Source of the DNA: Rattus norvegicus
Taxonomy: Eukaryota; Chordata; Mammalia; Rodentia; Muridae
Assembly (NCBI RefSeq): GCF_036323735.1
Contig: NC_086026.1
Location: 71,129,039-71,193,038 of the forward strand
DNA length: 64,000 nucleotides
Direction of reading: 5' to 3'
Shown one piece after another: positions 1 to 9,524 of this stretch. Position numbers and translations under genes: made by a program. The notes under the pieces were generated by a model, which saw only the letters and a list, made by a program, of their open reading frames with translations, made no database searches and had not been told where the DNA came from. Position 1 is the stretch's first letter. Each line of letters starts with the position of its first letter.

Positions 1-24
1 GTGTGTGTGTGTGTGTGTGTGTGT
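1..24. repeat. (GT)n microsatellite at window edge
   Basis: Twelve perfect GT units. The tract is cut by the window edge, so its true length is unknown. Confidence 0.97.
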
Positions 25-302
25 TTTGGCAGGCGGTTAAAGGGTTAAACCCCTTCTAACTACCTGAACCCTCTCTGCTTCCTCCTCGAAGCTTAGAGCC
101 TTTCTAACTCTAAAACAAACACACACAAGTTCAAGCTCCCCATCATCAATGAACTGGAGCTGAGTTAAAAGTCAGGCAGCACCCAGGAAGCGACTATAGG
201 ATGGTGGCGCCTGCGTGGAGTTGACTGAGGGAGCAAAGCATGCTGGACTTGAGCTGAGTCTGAAAGACTTGGGCCTTCAGATCTATACAGGTAGAAAAGG
301 GC
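25..302. other. Unassigned sequence, no gene seen
   Basis: No open frame of note and no repeat family recognised. It lies just upstream of an LTR-like repeat and may hold part of it, because the left boundary of that repeat is unclear. Confidence 0.5.
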
Positions 303-850
303 TCTGGCCAGCCTGAGCATGGTGAACGTAGCTCGGGCAGGCCTGGCCCTTCCGTGATTCCCTCTGCCTTGCTAAACCATTAGGTTACATTCCTAAAGCT
401 GACCACCAAGGTCTATTCCCTTATTTTGGCAACTTCCTTCCTCTTAGACTGACTACCACCGTCCAGCTATCAAAGTTTCAAAGTTCAGTAATCAAAAGCC
501 TCTTTTCGGCTACCCTAACACACCCAATCAAGATTAAACACCTCTTCCTAACACGGTTTCCCTCTTTATTTGTCATTTGCCGACAGACCACATGTGTCTT
601 CTCTCTCTATCCAGTGACAGGGAGTCCTTTGTCCCTCCGAGGCAAATATCCCTTCCCCCTCTCCCTTGTTCCTTTTCCCTTTTCCCTAGTCCTCTGTCTC
701 CTGTCTTTGTCTCTTATCCCTGCCCTTTGTCCCTCTGGAGCAAACAAATCTCCTCTGTGCAGAAATTTGTTCTTGGTGTGTCCTGTGCCTATTCTGGTCC
801 TTTCAGGTAGCATCCCCTCAGGTCCCTCACTCTGTGGCTCTTAGGACTGC
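303..850 (+). mobile_element. Solitary-LTR-like repeat, copy A
   Basis: This stretch aligns by eye over about 500 bp with 60350-60880 in the same orientation. Shared landmarks, in order, are ATTCCCTCTGCCTTGCT, a CCTAAAGCT block, GTCTATTCCC, a pyrimidine-rich middle, and a CTCTGGNGCAAANAAA block. Copy B keeps a real AATAAA there, while this copy has AACAAA. A TG-rich start, a pyrimidine-rich centre and a polyadenylation signal near the end are what an endogenous-retrovirus LTR shows. No gag, pol or env sequence flanks it, so it looks like a solo LTR left by recombination. The family was not identified and the ends are approximate. Short open frames inside it are chance. Confidence 0.6.
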
Positions 851-952
851 TGCATTTGCACACCACTTAGGGCTGTGGAGCTCACACTCATGAAGTGTCT
901 CCATGTTTCCTTCTACCTTTCCTCTTCCTCAAAACAAGCACATCCCTAGCTT

Positions 953-1340
953 GCCTCTAACTAAAAGGCTTCTGCACAGCAAAGGAAAGGAACAGAGTGA
1001 AGAGCCCAGCCTGGGATTGGAGGAAAATCCTCACCAGCAACTCATCCAATGAGAGATTAGTTTACAGATTGTATAAAGAACTAGAAGTTGAACCACCAAA
1101 AGAATATACACCCCAGCCATTAAAATGGCAAATGAGTTGAACAGTCCTCATAAGACAAGTGACCAACAGAAACATGAAACGGTGTTCAATGTCTTTAGCC
1201 ATAAAAGAAATACAAATCAAAGATCCGTGAGATTCCATGTCACCACAATCAGAATGGCTATCATTAAAAAACAAAAACAACAACAACAAAAAAAACAAGC
1301 ATCAACAAATGCTGGCATGTGTAGGGTGTCAGATGAATGT
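953..1340 (+). mobile_element. L1 ORF2 3' fragment, part 1
   Basis: The plus strand reads as the C-terminal part of LINE-1 ORF2, the reverse transcriptase/endonuclease protein. A GFCTAKE-like segment, then an IYKELK-like segment, then a stretch ending RMAIIKK (about 1125-1275) match this region of mammalian L1 in order. Frames are broken and it cannot be functional. The element resumes at about 2285 after a block of LTR sequence, so the two parts are one old insertion split by a later one. L1 copies this way by target-primed reverse transcription. Confidence 0.8.
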
Positions 1341-1363
1341 CTATGTGTTGCTGGTGTGTGTTG

Positions 1364-2259
1364 TGTAGCAGTTTCCTCTGAGATTGAAACTCCATCCTTC
1401 AGGGAAGCTCCTTAAAACAGGAAGTAAACAACTCAAGATAGCTTCAGGAAGTTCCTAAAACTGATTAGATTCACTAGCCACCCCTCCCCCTTCCATAAAC
1501 ACTAAAGATAGCTAATAGTCATTCTCAGAGGAGCCATACTGTAAAGGAGACTCGGGAAGCTGAGACCAAAATGCCTAGAGCTTAGCTGCCTGGAAGAAGT
1601 CTTGATGCACCTGAAAGGGATGGTCTCCAGCCTGTTGAGTTGTCTTCAGGTTGAGCAGTGGGCTCTGGGTTTCCAACTTTTGTACCAATGCTGGGGTGGT
1701 TTGGTAATGTATCTGTCTCTGTGTCATTTCCGCTCCTATAAGTAACCCCTCATCCATATTCCTGCAAGTAACACCAATAAAACTCATTGGTTCACTAAGT
1801 TGGACTTTGATGGTATCCGTACTTTGGTCTGTCGTGGACTCCCTTTCTGGAGTGTTAAGCCCCGTGAGACTTGAGTAGCCAGGCTCCATACCCAGATTAA
1901 TCTAACAGTCATAAGGGCAGGTTCCAGATGCTCAAGATGCAGGCAGCCATGCTCCACCCTACAGAGAAAAAAAAAAAAGCCCAAGATTAGGCCACAAATT
2001 TCCACCAATCCCTGAGTTTGCCCCAAGATCAGGCCACTCTGGGAAACTCCTTGCTCCAAGAAACCCCATATAAGCCTGACTCCTGCTCAGTTCTTTGTTG
2101 CTTCTCTCCTGAGCAGAGGCAGCCACCTTCTTGTGTTTTTCCCAATAAATCTCTTGTGTGAGTTTTGTTCTGTGGTGTGACTTTGGGGATCTCCCTTGGT
2201 TCCCAGCCGTCAAGGCACCTTTCTCCTCAGAGCTGCAACACTTACAAGGTGAGTAGACA
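1364..2259 (+). mobile_element. LTR block inserted into the L1
   Basis: About 900 bp between the two L1 halves carries two separate LTR-type 3' signals. There is AATAAA at 1776-1781, and a second set with a TATA-like CATATAAG at 2068-2075 followed 69 bp later by AATAAA at 2144-2149. Two sets imply two LTRs, either side by side or one inside the other. The block starts TGTAGC and ends GTAGACA, and is flanked by the 9-bp direct repeat TGTGTGTTG (1355-1363 and 2260-2268). That is longer than the usual 4-6 bp retroviral target duplication, so part may be coincidence in GT-rich sequence. No retroviral coding sequence is seen. Family not identified. Confidence 0.6.
2068..2149 (+). promoter_or_regulatory. 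LTR TATA box to polyadenylation signal
   Basis: The TATA-like CATATAAG (2068-2075) and AATAAA (2144-2149) have the spacing expected across the U3/R boundary of an LTR. Whether it is active in any tissue cannot be told from sequence. Confidence 0.45.
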
Positions 2260-2284
2260 TGTGTGTTGCTTCTCTCCTGGAAAA

Positions 2285-2668
2285 GTCTTGCTTGGACAGT
2301 GGGATATAAAGTAGTATAGGCACTATGGATATCACCATGGAGGTTCCCTAAGACCCAGCTGCTCCTCTCCTGGGTATGCATCTGAAGGACTAGACATCAA
2401 CTTATCAGAGATACCTGCACTTCCATTTTTATTGCCTAAAAGTCACGCTATCCAAGGTATGGAACTAGCCTAGATGCCCATAAACAAATGGACATGTAAG
2501 AAATTTGTATATGCAAAATTGATAAATATTTTCTATAGAGTAGTATTTGAATACAAAGCAGAATGGAATTGTCATTTGTAAAAAAAAAAAATGAATGAAA
2601 CTAAAGACTATCATATTGAGTGAAGCAAGACCAACATCATATATTTTCTTTCATGTGTAAAAACCAGA
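2285..2668 (+). mobile_element. L1 3' end, part 2
   Basis: This continues the L1 interrupted at about 1364. A CATGGAGGTTCC motif, then CTCCTGGGTATG, then a block resembling the terminal ORF2/3' region (cf. GAATGAAACTAAAG and TGAGTGAAGCAAGACC) follow in the order known for ancient mammalian L1 elements. It ends in a (CA)n(GA)n tract. Truncated and non-functional. Confidence 0.75.
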
Positions 2669-2673
2669 AAAAA

Positions 2674-2676
<3 letters not shown>

Positions 2677-2766
<90 letters not shown>
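2677..2766. repeat. (CA)n(GA)n compound microsatellite
   Basis: About 18 CA units run directly into about 23 GA units at the 3' end of the L1 fragment. The 142-residue minus-strand frame across it is Ser-Leu and Cys-Val simple repeat, not a gene. Confidence 0.97.
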
Positions 2767-3044
2767 CTGGCAAGGCCAGGCCTGGCAACCTGAGTTGATC
2801 CCTGCGACTGATGTAAATATGAAAGGAGAGAACAGCCCTCTGACAGCTTTGCATATCCAGGTACATGCATGACTAATAACAAATATTAATGGAAATAACA
2901 AAGTATGTGAAAGTAGACGGAGGCCTGCATGAGACTGGGGAACAGTCAGATTGGGGTGGAAGACAAGAGTGAGTGAAGCAGGAATAATATGACCAAAATA
3001 CCCTGTATGCACGTCTGAAAAATACAGTGATGACACCAAAGGCT

Positions 3045-3584
3045 AGGAGGGGAGGAGAGGAGGAGGGGAGGGGGGAGGGGAGAGGGGAAGGAGGGGGAGG
3101 GGGAAGGGGAGGAGGGGAAGGAGGAGAGGGAGAGGAGGAGGGGAGGGGGGAGGGGAGGGGGGAAGGAAGAAGGGGAGTAGGAGGGGGAGGAGAAGGGGGA
3201 GGAGAAGAGGAGGGAGAGGGGGAAGGGGAGGGGGGAAGGAGGAGGAGAGGGAGAGGAGGAGGGGGAGGAGAAGAGGAGGGGGAGAGGGAAGGGGAGGGGG
3301 GAAGGAGGAGGGGGAGGAGAAGGGGGAGGAGAAGAGGAGGGGGAGGGAGAAGGGGAGGGGGGAAGGAGGAGGGGGAGGAGAAGGGGGAGGAGAAGAGGAG
3401 GGGGAGGGGGAAGGGGAGGGGGGAAGGAGGAGGAGAGGGAGAGGAGGAGGGGGAGGGGGAAGGGGAGGGGGGAAGGAGGAGGAGAGGGAGAGGAGGAGGG
3501 GGAGGAGAAGGGGAGGAGGAGGGGAAGGAGGAGGGGAAGGAGGGGGAGGAGAAGGGGAGGAGAGAGGGAAGAGAGGAGAGGGAA
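3045..3584 (+). repeat. 540-nt polypurine (GGA/GGGGA)n tract
   Basis: Every base but one (T at 3178) is a purine on the plus strand, and 3179-3584 is an uninterrupted 406-nt purine run. It is internally periodic: the motif GGGGGAAGGA recurs at 3231, 3297, 3358, 3419 and 3468, spacing 49-66 bp, so longer units were duplicated on top of the short repeat. Open frames of 190-248 residues on both strands are Gly/Glu or Ser/Pro/Leu simple repeats. Such mirror-like purine tracts can form triplex (H-DNA), and the G runs can form quadruplexes. Confidence 0.95.
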
Positions 3585-4033
3585 CCTTTGGAGCAGTAAG
3601 GATTCCTGTGGTCAAGCAAGTTATTTACCCAGTATGCAGACTATACAGGCAGATGCCAACAGGCGTCCCAGAAAGATATACCTTGGGAAGGTCACATCAT
3701 CCCTAAAACCTATAAAATGGGGATACTGAGTGACTGACTGAATCATAAAACTGCCTCCAAGAGTCCTTGCCTCTAGGAAAACAGCCTTGTCCATAACTGC
3801 CCAGATTTCTGCTTCACTTTGAAGCCCACTGAACTCTAACTGTCCCCATGTCTCCCCTATTTGCCAGGTCAGGCAAGACTCTGAAGTCCCCTGGGAGACC
3901 ATCCATACCCTAAGAGGGATGGGAAACACTCAAGGCCATACTCCCTTCCCAGGCAGCCTGTGAGAGAAATGAAACAAAAGGAGAAAGGTTCTGCAGGAGG
4001 CAGGGATGTGATATAATGAAGTTGAGAACCCAC
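3585..4033. other. Unassigned sequence, no gene seen
   Basis: Mixed-composition sequence with no recognised repeat, splice-site pattern or coding frame that I can support. Confidence 0.5.
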
Positions 4034-4135
4034 CCTCCTACCACCCCCCTCCCCACCCTCCATCTTCCACACTCCCCCACCCTCCACACACCCCCACCCC
4101 TTCCTCACCCCCACCCACCCCCAGCCCCACCCCCA
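4034..4135. repeat. C-rich (CCCCAC)-like tract
   Basis: A cytosine-rich tract of CCCCAC/CCCTCC variants. It produces the glycine/tryptophan-rich minus-strand open frames here, which are artefacts. Confidence 0.85.
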
Positions 4136-4988
4136 GTTGCCTGTTGCCTGTAAGACAAGGTGATCTCCAGGCAGAAGCACCTCCCAGCACTTCCTGCGTG
4201 TCACTGCAAAGCCGCCAGGATGTTGGTGGAGACCAGCCCCAGCCAGGATGGGGTGTTCTAGCCACATGCCAGTAACACATGGGGCCACAGAGAATGTCAG
4301 GCCCGTGGCCAGAAGCTGGAGCAGGTGACTATACGTAGTGAGGGAGCAGAAGTGGTTCCGGGATTCCAGGGATGGAAACTCTTCCGTCATCCCTCCTCTC
4401 CCATGCCCTTGAACACACATTGCTCCCTGCAGTCTCACCCCGTGCCACATGCAGAGCTCCGTGGCTAGGGGCCCCTGTGGCACTCGGGTTGCTGGTTGGA
4501 CGCAGGTTCAGGATCAAGGTGCTTGGCTTGGCGTTCTCTCTAGCAGAGGACTGCTCAAAGAGGTGCCCAACAGAAATGGGGCCAAACACCCTCAGTCTCT
4601 CACAGGAAGAGCATTCATCTTCTAGAGACATTTCTCTGGTGCCCTGCCCCTCAACCCCAGCAGCCCTTTCAAGGAAATCTCTGTGCCAGGAGGAGAGAAA
4701 GGCTTCAGGAAGAAAACAGAGTCGGCTGGGCAGGGGCACTGTACATGCCCACCTTGCCCTGGCAACTATCTTTCTTTCTCATTCACTTCCCTCCACCACC
4801 CAGATGAACTGCACACCTACTGTGTGCCACCCACATCTAAGTTCCAATGCATACAATGTTAAGAGTCACATATAATGCAGGCATCTGTTGTATGTTTGTT
4901 TTTGTGTTTGTTTAGTTGTTTTTTGGGGGTTTTTTTGGGTGTTTTTGTTTTTGTTTTTTACTCTGCAGTGGGACTGCAGAGGACACAC
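4136..4988. other. Unassigned sequence ending in a T-rich stretch
   Basis: No family recognised. Frames of 136 residues (minus) and 167 residues (plus) overlap here, match nothing I recognise and lack exon signals. About 4885-4960 is a degenerate TTTG-rich tract. Confidence 0.5.
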
Positions 4989-5004
4989 GTAGACGAGGCT
5001 TCTT
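4989..5004 (+). repeat. Target-site duplication, left copy (16 bp)
   Basis: GTAGACGAGGCTTCTT here is repeated exactly at 5452-5467, on either side of the antisense L1. Confidence 0.95.
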
Positions 5005-5451
5005 TTTTTTTTTTTATTAACTTGAGTATTTCTTATATACATTTCGAGTGTTATTCCCTTTCCCGGTTTCCGGTCAAACATCCCCCTCCCCCCTCCCCTT
5101 CCTTATGGGTGTTCCCCTCCCCATCCTCCCCCCATTGCCGCCCTCCCCCAACAATCTAGTTCACTGGGGGTTCAGTCTTAGCAGGACCCAGGGCTTCCCC
5201 TTCCACTGGTGCTCTTACTAGGATATTAATTGCTACCTATGGGGACAGAGTCCAGGGTCAGTCCATGTATAGTCTTTAGGTAGTGGCTTAGTCCTGGAAG
5301 CTCTGGTTGGTTGATATTGTTGTACATATGGGGTCTCAAGCCCCTTCAAGCTCTTCCAGTTCTTTCTCTGATTCCTTCAACGGGGGTCCTATTCTCAGTT
5401 CAGTGGTTTGCTGCTGGCATTCGCCTCTGTATTTGCTGTATTCTGGCTGTG
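5005..5451 (-). mobile_element. Rat-type L1 insertion, 5'-truncated, antisense
   Basis: Read on the minus strand, this is the 3' end of a rat L1. A segment ending near ORF2 leads into the 3' untranslated region with its purine-rich GGGGGAGGGG stretch, then CACTCGAAATGTATATAAG, then an A tail (poly-T on the plus strand from 5005). Perfect 16-bp target duplications flank it. Only about 447 bp were copied, the usual 5' truncation of target-primed reverse transcription. The intact tail and perfect duplications suggest a recent event. It carries no complete ORF and cannot move by itself. Confidence 0.93.
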
Positions 5452-5467
5452 GTAGACGAGGCTTCTT
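5452..5467 (+). repeat. Target-site duplication, right copy (16 bp)
   Basis: Exact partner of 4989-5004. Removing 5005-5467 would restore the presumed pre-insertion site. Confidence 0.95.
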
Positions 5468-6454
5468 AGCCTATCCCCTGTCCTGGCTCACAGAGGATCC
5501 TTGTCCAAAAGTACCACGTTGGGGATTTAGCCTTAAGATCCTAGGGGGTCACAGGCTTCATCCAGTATCTGTCCTGGGGACCTGCTGTGTGCTCAGGACT
5601 GTTTGTTGGACTGCAGGGACCTGCAGTAGGCCTGTCTGATCTGGCTGGGTTTACACACACACACACACACCTCCTCCATGCTCAATGTAGGGACTTCAAG
5701 GTACTGCGGGTAGAAGACCCAGGAACCTTTGTCCAGCCTACCCTAAAGATGATGCAGCCACCTTTGTCACTGAAGACAAAGGACACGAGTTGAAGAGGCC
5801 CAAGGGACCACTGGCTGGCCTTGTCCCACATCTCCCTTCAGCCATGGAGCATTCTCCAGCCATCACAGGCACCAGAGAGACTACATGACTAAGCCAGAGC
5901 AGTCAAGCTCTAGAACAGTAGGGAAGAGAGCCTGTCAAGAGCCAGCTGGTAATGATGGCCCCAGGAAACAGAAAAGCTGAGGGTCCTCGGCTGAGCTCAG
6001 AGAAGTACCACACATCCCTGACGGTTACACATCAAGGAGGCAGAGCGCCAGGCTCAGAGGCCATCTCTGCTCCCAGCCACTCTTTCCTGGAGGCGCCCTG
6101 AGGCAGGTTCCCCAAAGCCCTGTCCAGACTTGGTGTTCCTACAGCTCAGAGTGCCTGGGGGTGTATGGTGCAGAGGGGGAAGCAGGAGAAAACAGCAAGT
6201 GCCAGTGACTCATGCTTCTAAATGTCATTTATTCCAGGCTCGTTCTCACTTTGCCTCCACCTTCATCCACCCCCCACTTGCCATCTTGAGAACCGGCTGC
6301 AGGGTGGGGGAGGAGGCGAAGCCTGGGTCTCTAGGGAAGCTTCGCTTCTACTCTGTCCTCTGGAAAGCCCATGGGGTGGCGGCACATGGTGTGAGTGGGT
6401 AGTTGTCCCAGGTGAGCACTGTACTGGGAACAGAGGGACAGGGTTCTCTCCTGG
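5468..6454. other. Unassigned sequence with a short (CA)n
   Basis: Single-copy-looking DNA with a short (CA)n at about 5652-5670. Open frames up to 110 residues overlap the L1 or run through unassigned sequence, and none resembles a known protein. Confidence 0.5.
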
Positions 6455-6545
6455 CTTTAGAACTATTACTGTGAGACCTTGAACAAGTCCCTCAGCCTCC
6501 GTTTTTATTTCTGTACTTCCTGGTGTAGAGTGGGGATTAGGGGAG
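6455..6545 (+). mobile_element. MIR-like SINE fragment
   Basis: The order 'ACTGTGAGACCTTGAACAAG', 'CCCTCAGCCTCCGT', 'ATTTCTGTA' matches the core of the ancient mammalian MIR element. Old and fragmentary. Confidence 0.6.
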
Positions 6546-6663
6546 GGTTGGCTGCTCCCCAAACCGGTCACATATCTAGATGCCCTTAGGAAAAAAAAAC
6601 GTGTTTCTTGGGCTGCACCTTGGAGGCCTTATTCAGGAAGACAGAGAGAAGGCCTTGATCTGT

Positions 6664-6666
<3 letters not shown>

Positions 6667-6705
<39 letters not shown>

Positions 6706-6750
6706 TGCGTGCGTGCCTGCCTGCCTGCCTGCCTGCCTGTCTGTCTGTCC
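6667..6750. repeat. (TG)n(TGCC)n(TGTC)n compound microsatellite
   Basis: GT dinucleotides (6667-6701) pass into GCGTGC, then TGCC and TGTC tetranucleotides, a stepwise compound repeat. Confidence 0.95.
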
Positions 6751-6831
6751 GTATAGACAGGTATGTGAGCTTGTTTTTGTAGACAGATGTATGCACATAG
6801 GCAGGCATATGGGCCCATATGTGTTCCTGCA

Positions 6832-7080
6832 TATGGAGGCCAGAGGTTGACCTCAGGTGTCTTCCTTACCCACTGTCTACTTTGTTTTTGAGACAGGGTC
6901 TCTCACTGTTCCGGGAGATCATTGCTTTGGTGGGACAGGATGTCCAGCAAGCTCCAGGATCTACCTATGTCCCTACTTGTCCCAGCAGTGGGGCTATAGA
7001 CACGTGTCACCATGCCTGGCTTTTATGTGGGTCCTTATGTTGGCATAACCAGCACCTTTCTGACTAAGAAGCCTCTCCGG
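6832..7080 (-). mobile_element. B4/RSINE-type SINE, antisense
   Basis: On the minus strand a GCCAGGCATGGTGACAC segment is followed by a GGGACAAGTAGGGACATAGG block, GCTTGCTGGACATCC, and AGAGACCCTGTCTCAAAAAC. This is the B1-like half of a tRNA-B1 fusion SINE of rodents. The tRNA-related head is badly decayed. Confidence 0.65.
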
Positions 7081-7309
7081 TCCCTGGTGTTTGTATTTGT
7101 AATGTACTTCCCTACCCCATGCAACCTGGTGGTCCCATGTAGTATGTTCTAATGGCAGTCAGATCATCTCAGGACCAGTTTGCCTCTTCCAGAAACTTCT
7201 TGATTTCCCTGGCCTAATCTGCCATCTCAGATCCTGCAGCTTCTGGACCTTCCTCCCTGACCATCCTCAACTTCTGTCCCCAGGATATTCAAGTCATGTG
7301 TGCACATGG

Positions 7310-7915
7310 TATGTATAATAATAGGTCAGTATGCATATATGTGTGCACTTGTGTGTGTATATATATGTACATATGCATGTTTAGATATGTATTTGTATGT
7401 ATATATGTATGTATATGTGTGTGTATATATGTGTATATATGCATGTTTGTATGTTTAGATATGTATTTATGTGTATATATTTGCATATGTGTGTATATAT
7501 GTGTATATGCATATAAATGTGTATATTTATGCATGCCTATGTGTTTAGATATGTAATTGTGTATATATGTGTGTATATGTATATCTGTGCATATATGTAT
7601 ATGTATATGCATATATATGTGTATATATATGCATTCATGTGTTTTTAGATATGTATTTATGTATACATGTGTATATATGTATATATTATATGTGTGTATA
7701 TGTCTATAGTGTGTATATATGCACATATATGCATGCCTGTGTGTTTAGATATGTATTTATGTATATATGTGTATATGTATATATATGCATTCTTGCATGT
7801 TTAGATATGTATTTGTGTATATATCTATATACATGTATATGTGTGTACATATGTGTATATATGTGTGTATGCATGCATGTATGTATGTATGCATGCATGC
7901 CTGTGTCTTTAGATG
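7310..7915 (+). repeat. TATG-rich minisatellite with TTTAGATATGTA landmark
   Basis: About 600 bp of TGTATA/TATG dinucleotide-like sequence is punctuated by a TTTAGATATGTATTT-like segment near 7379, 7453, 7543, 7642, 7743 and 7799, with a decayed copy at 7907. Spacing is 56-108 bp, so long units were duplicated and then changed in length by slippage. The Met/Tyr/Cys/His-rich open frames on both strands are repeat artefacts. Confidence 0.9.
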
Positions 7916-8929
7916 TAGTTGTGTGTACACATGAGAATCCAGAATGATAAATTCACACACAACAAGGAGGAAGTTGTGCCTCAAGCCAGGCTTAGATTCA
8001 GACACGAGCTCTGCATCTCCAGGCCTTACTCTTTTGCCACTTACTGGGCCTAGCCAGGTAGTGCCACATACGGCCCATGAGGGAGTTTGCATGTATGAAG
8101 TCCTTGGCTGGGTAAGTCTTAGAATGGCTGAACAGACAATGTGTTGCCATGGATATCTAGATACCTCCTACTTGCTGCGTACCCTCAGGCAGAGGACTGG
8201 GGCATTAGAGTCTTTTGGGGTAGGAGGAAGAAGAAGTACCCCAGGTACCAGTCAGGTCCCCCAGGAGCTAGAATTCCCCTATGGTCCAGCTGCAGAGGTA
8301 GGAGTAGAGAGGCATTGACAGAGGCCATCAGAGTTAAGGGAGCCATAAAGGACAGTGAGGTGGCTAGAGGGAAAAAGTAGCTACCAGCCATTATCCTAGG
8401 GGGACAGGAGCTGGTTCCAGCACTGTCCCCTCCTCCTGTGGAAAGCAGTTCTCCCCAGGGTGGGGCATCATTCAGGAGAAGCAGAAAAGATCTGCTCTGT
8501 CTTCCCATCTCCTGCTGGCACCCACACTAGCCAAGCCTGGGGACCAACAAAGGCATCAGTAGCCTCTAGGTGTGACTCAGATGGAGTAGAGGAGACAGAG
8601 TTTTAAATGGCAACATGGGGGGGGGGTCAGGGTATTGTCTAACCCCTCTACCTTCCTGCCCTTAGCACAGGACAGGCCCCATCCCACATCCAGCATCTGG
8701 AGCTGTCAATCAGAAGCCCCAGCTGAGCACCACCCCCTGGTGGTGTCACCACAGGAGGTGACAATAGGAAGTCACTTCTTCCCTTCAGTTTCACCTATCC
8801 TGTTGGAAAGCCTCTAGGGTCCCGCTACCTGTCCTGAACTAAGTCTCCCCATCCATTTGTCTCCCCTGCCATCACAGAGGAGAGCCGGACCGCTCGGCAG
8901 GAAATGGGCCTGCAGAACAGGGAAGCTCA
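7916..8929. other. Unassigned single-copy sequence
   Basis: No repeat family clearly recognised and no coding frame supported. A G run lies at about 8619-8627 and a candidate CTCF motif at 8733-8743. Confidence 0.5.
8733..8743 (-). promoter_or_regulatory. Candidate CTCF core motif
   Basis: The minus strand reads CCACCAGGGGG, the invariant core of the CTCF consensus, with A/C-rich flank 5' of it. CTCF anchors chromatin loops. A single motif match is common by chance and says nothing about occupancy. Confidence 0.4.
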
Positions 8930-9300
8930 GCAAATGGGAAATTAATTCTGGGCGGTGAAGGGCAGAGGCTGTTGTTTGTGATATATAACTTACTCTTTGT
9001 GTCAAACTGTGTACTGTGTATATCAGTGGGATGGCAAGAAACCCGAGATCTATTACTTAGAGTTTAATCTGTTCTCGGTGTCGGAAAAGGGAGAGGGAGG
9101 CGAAGAAAGCCACAACTTTAATCACAGGCCCAACTCGAGATGTCAAGCCGCTCTGGGGTGTGTTAGTCAAATGATGTCGTATCACAGGCCTCCCAGACAG
9201 CTCCCCACACTGAGGCTTTATCTGCCAAGCCGTAAATTAGCACACCTACTTTACGCTCTTCAGGTAAAACCAGTAATTTAGCTGCAAAATACACACACAT
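8930..9300. promoter_or_regulatory. Candidate conserved noncoding block 1
   Basis: A repeat-free stretch with mixed composition, retained CpGs and dense AT-core motifs: TTAATT at 8942, a GATA-type TTTATCT near 9218, CCGTAAATTAG near 9230, and AGTAATTTAGC near 9271. This texture is typical of vertebrate developmental enhancers and unlike the decayed sequence around it. No coding potential: the frames are short and mutually overlapping. The call rests on appearance only. Confidence 0.4.
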
Positions 9301-9524
9301 GCACACGGCGCGGAGGTGGGGTTGGGGGGGTGCTTCGAGGAGGGGGCTGCCCCACCTTCGAGCGATGAATAGCGAAAATGAGCAAAACCAGGGATGGAAA
9401 TGACACCTCGGCTGCACCTCCTGTCATTAGTGTGTGAGGGCCCCTGTGCCAGCCCCACCGCAGCCCACCTTCCTTCCTACCTACCTTGGAGCCTCCCCCA
9501 CCCCCACCAGCCTTTCTCCTCCTC

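Noticed and set aside
2873..3619. 248-residue Ser/Pro/Leu frame and its 190-residue Gly/Glu counterpart
   Set aside because: Pure by-product of the polypurine tract.
8619..8627. Short G homopolymer as a feature
   Set aside because: Too short and common to mean anything.
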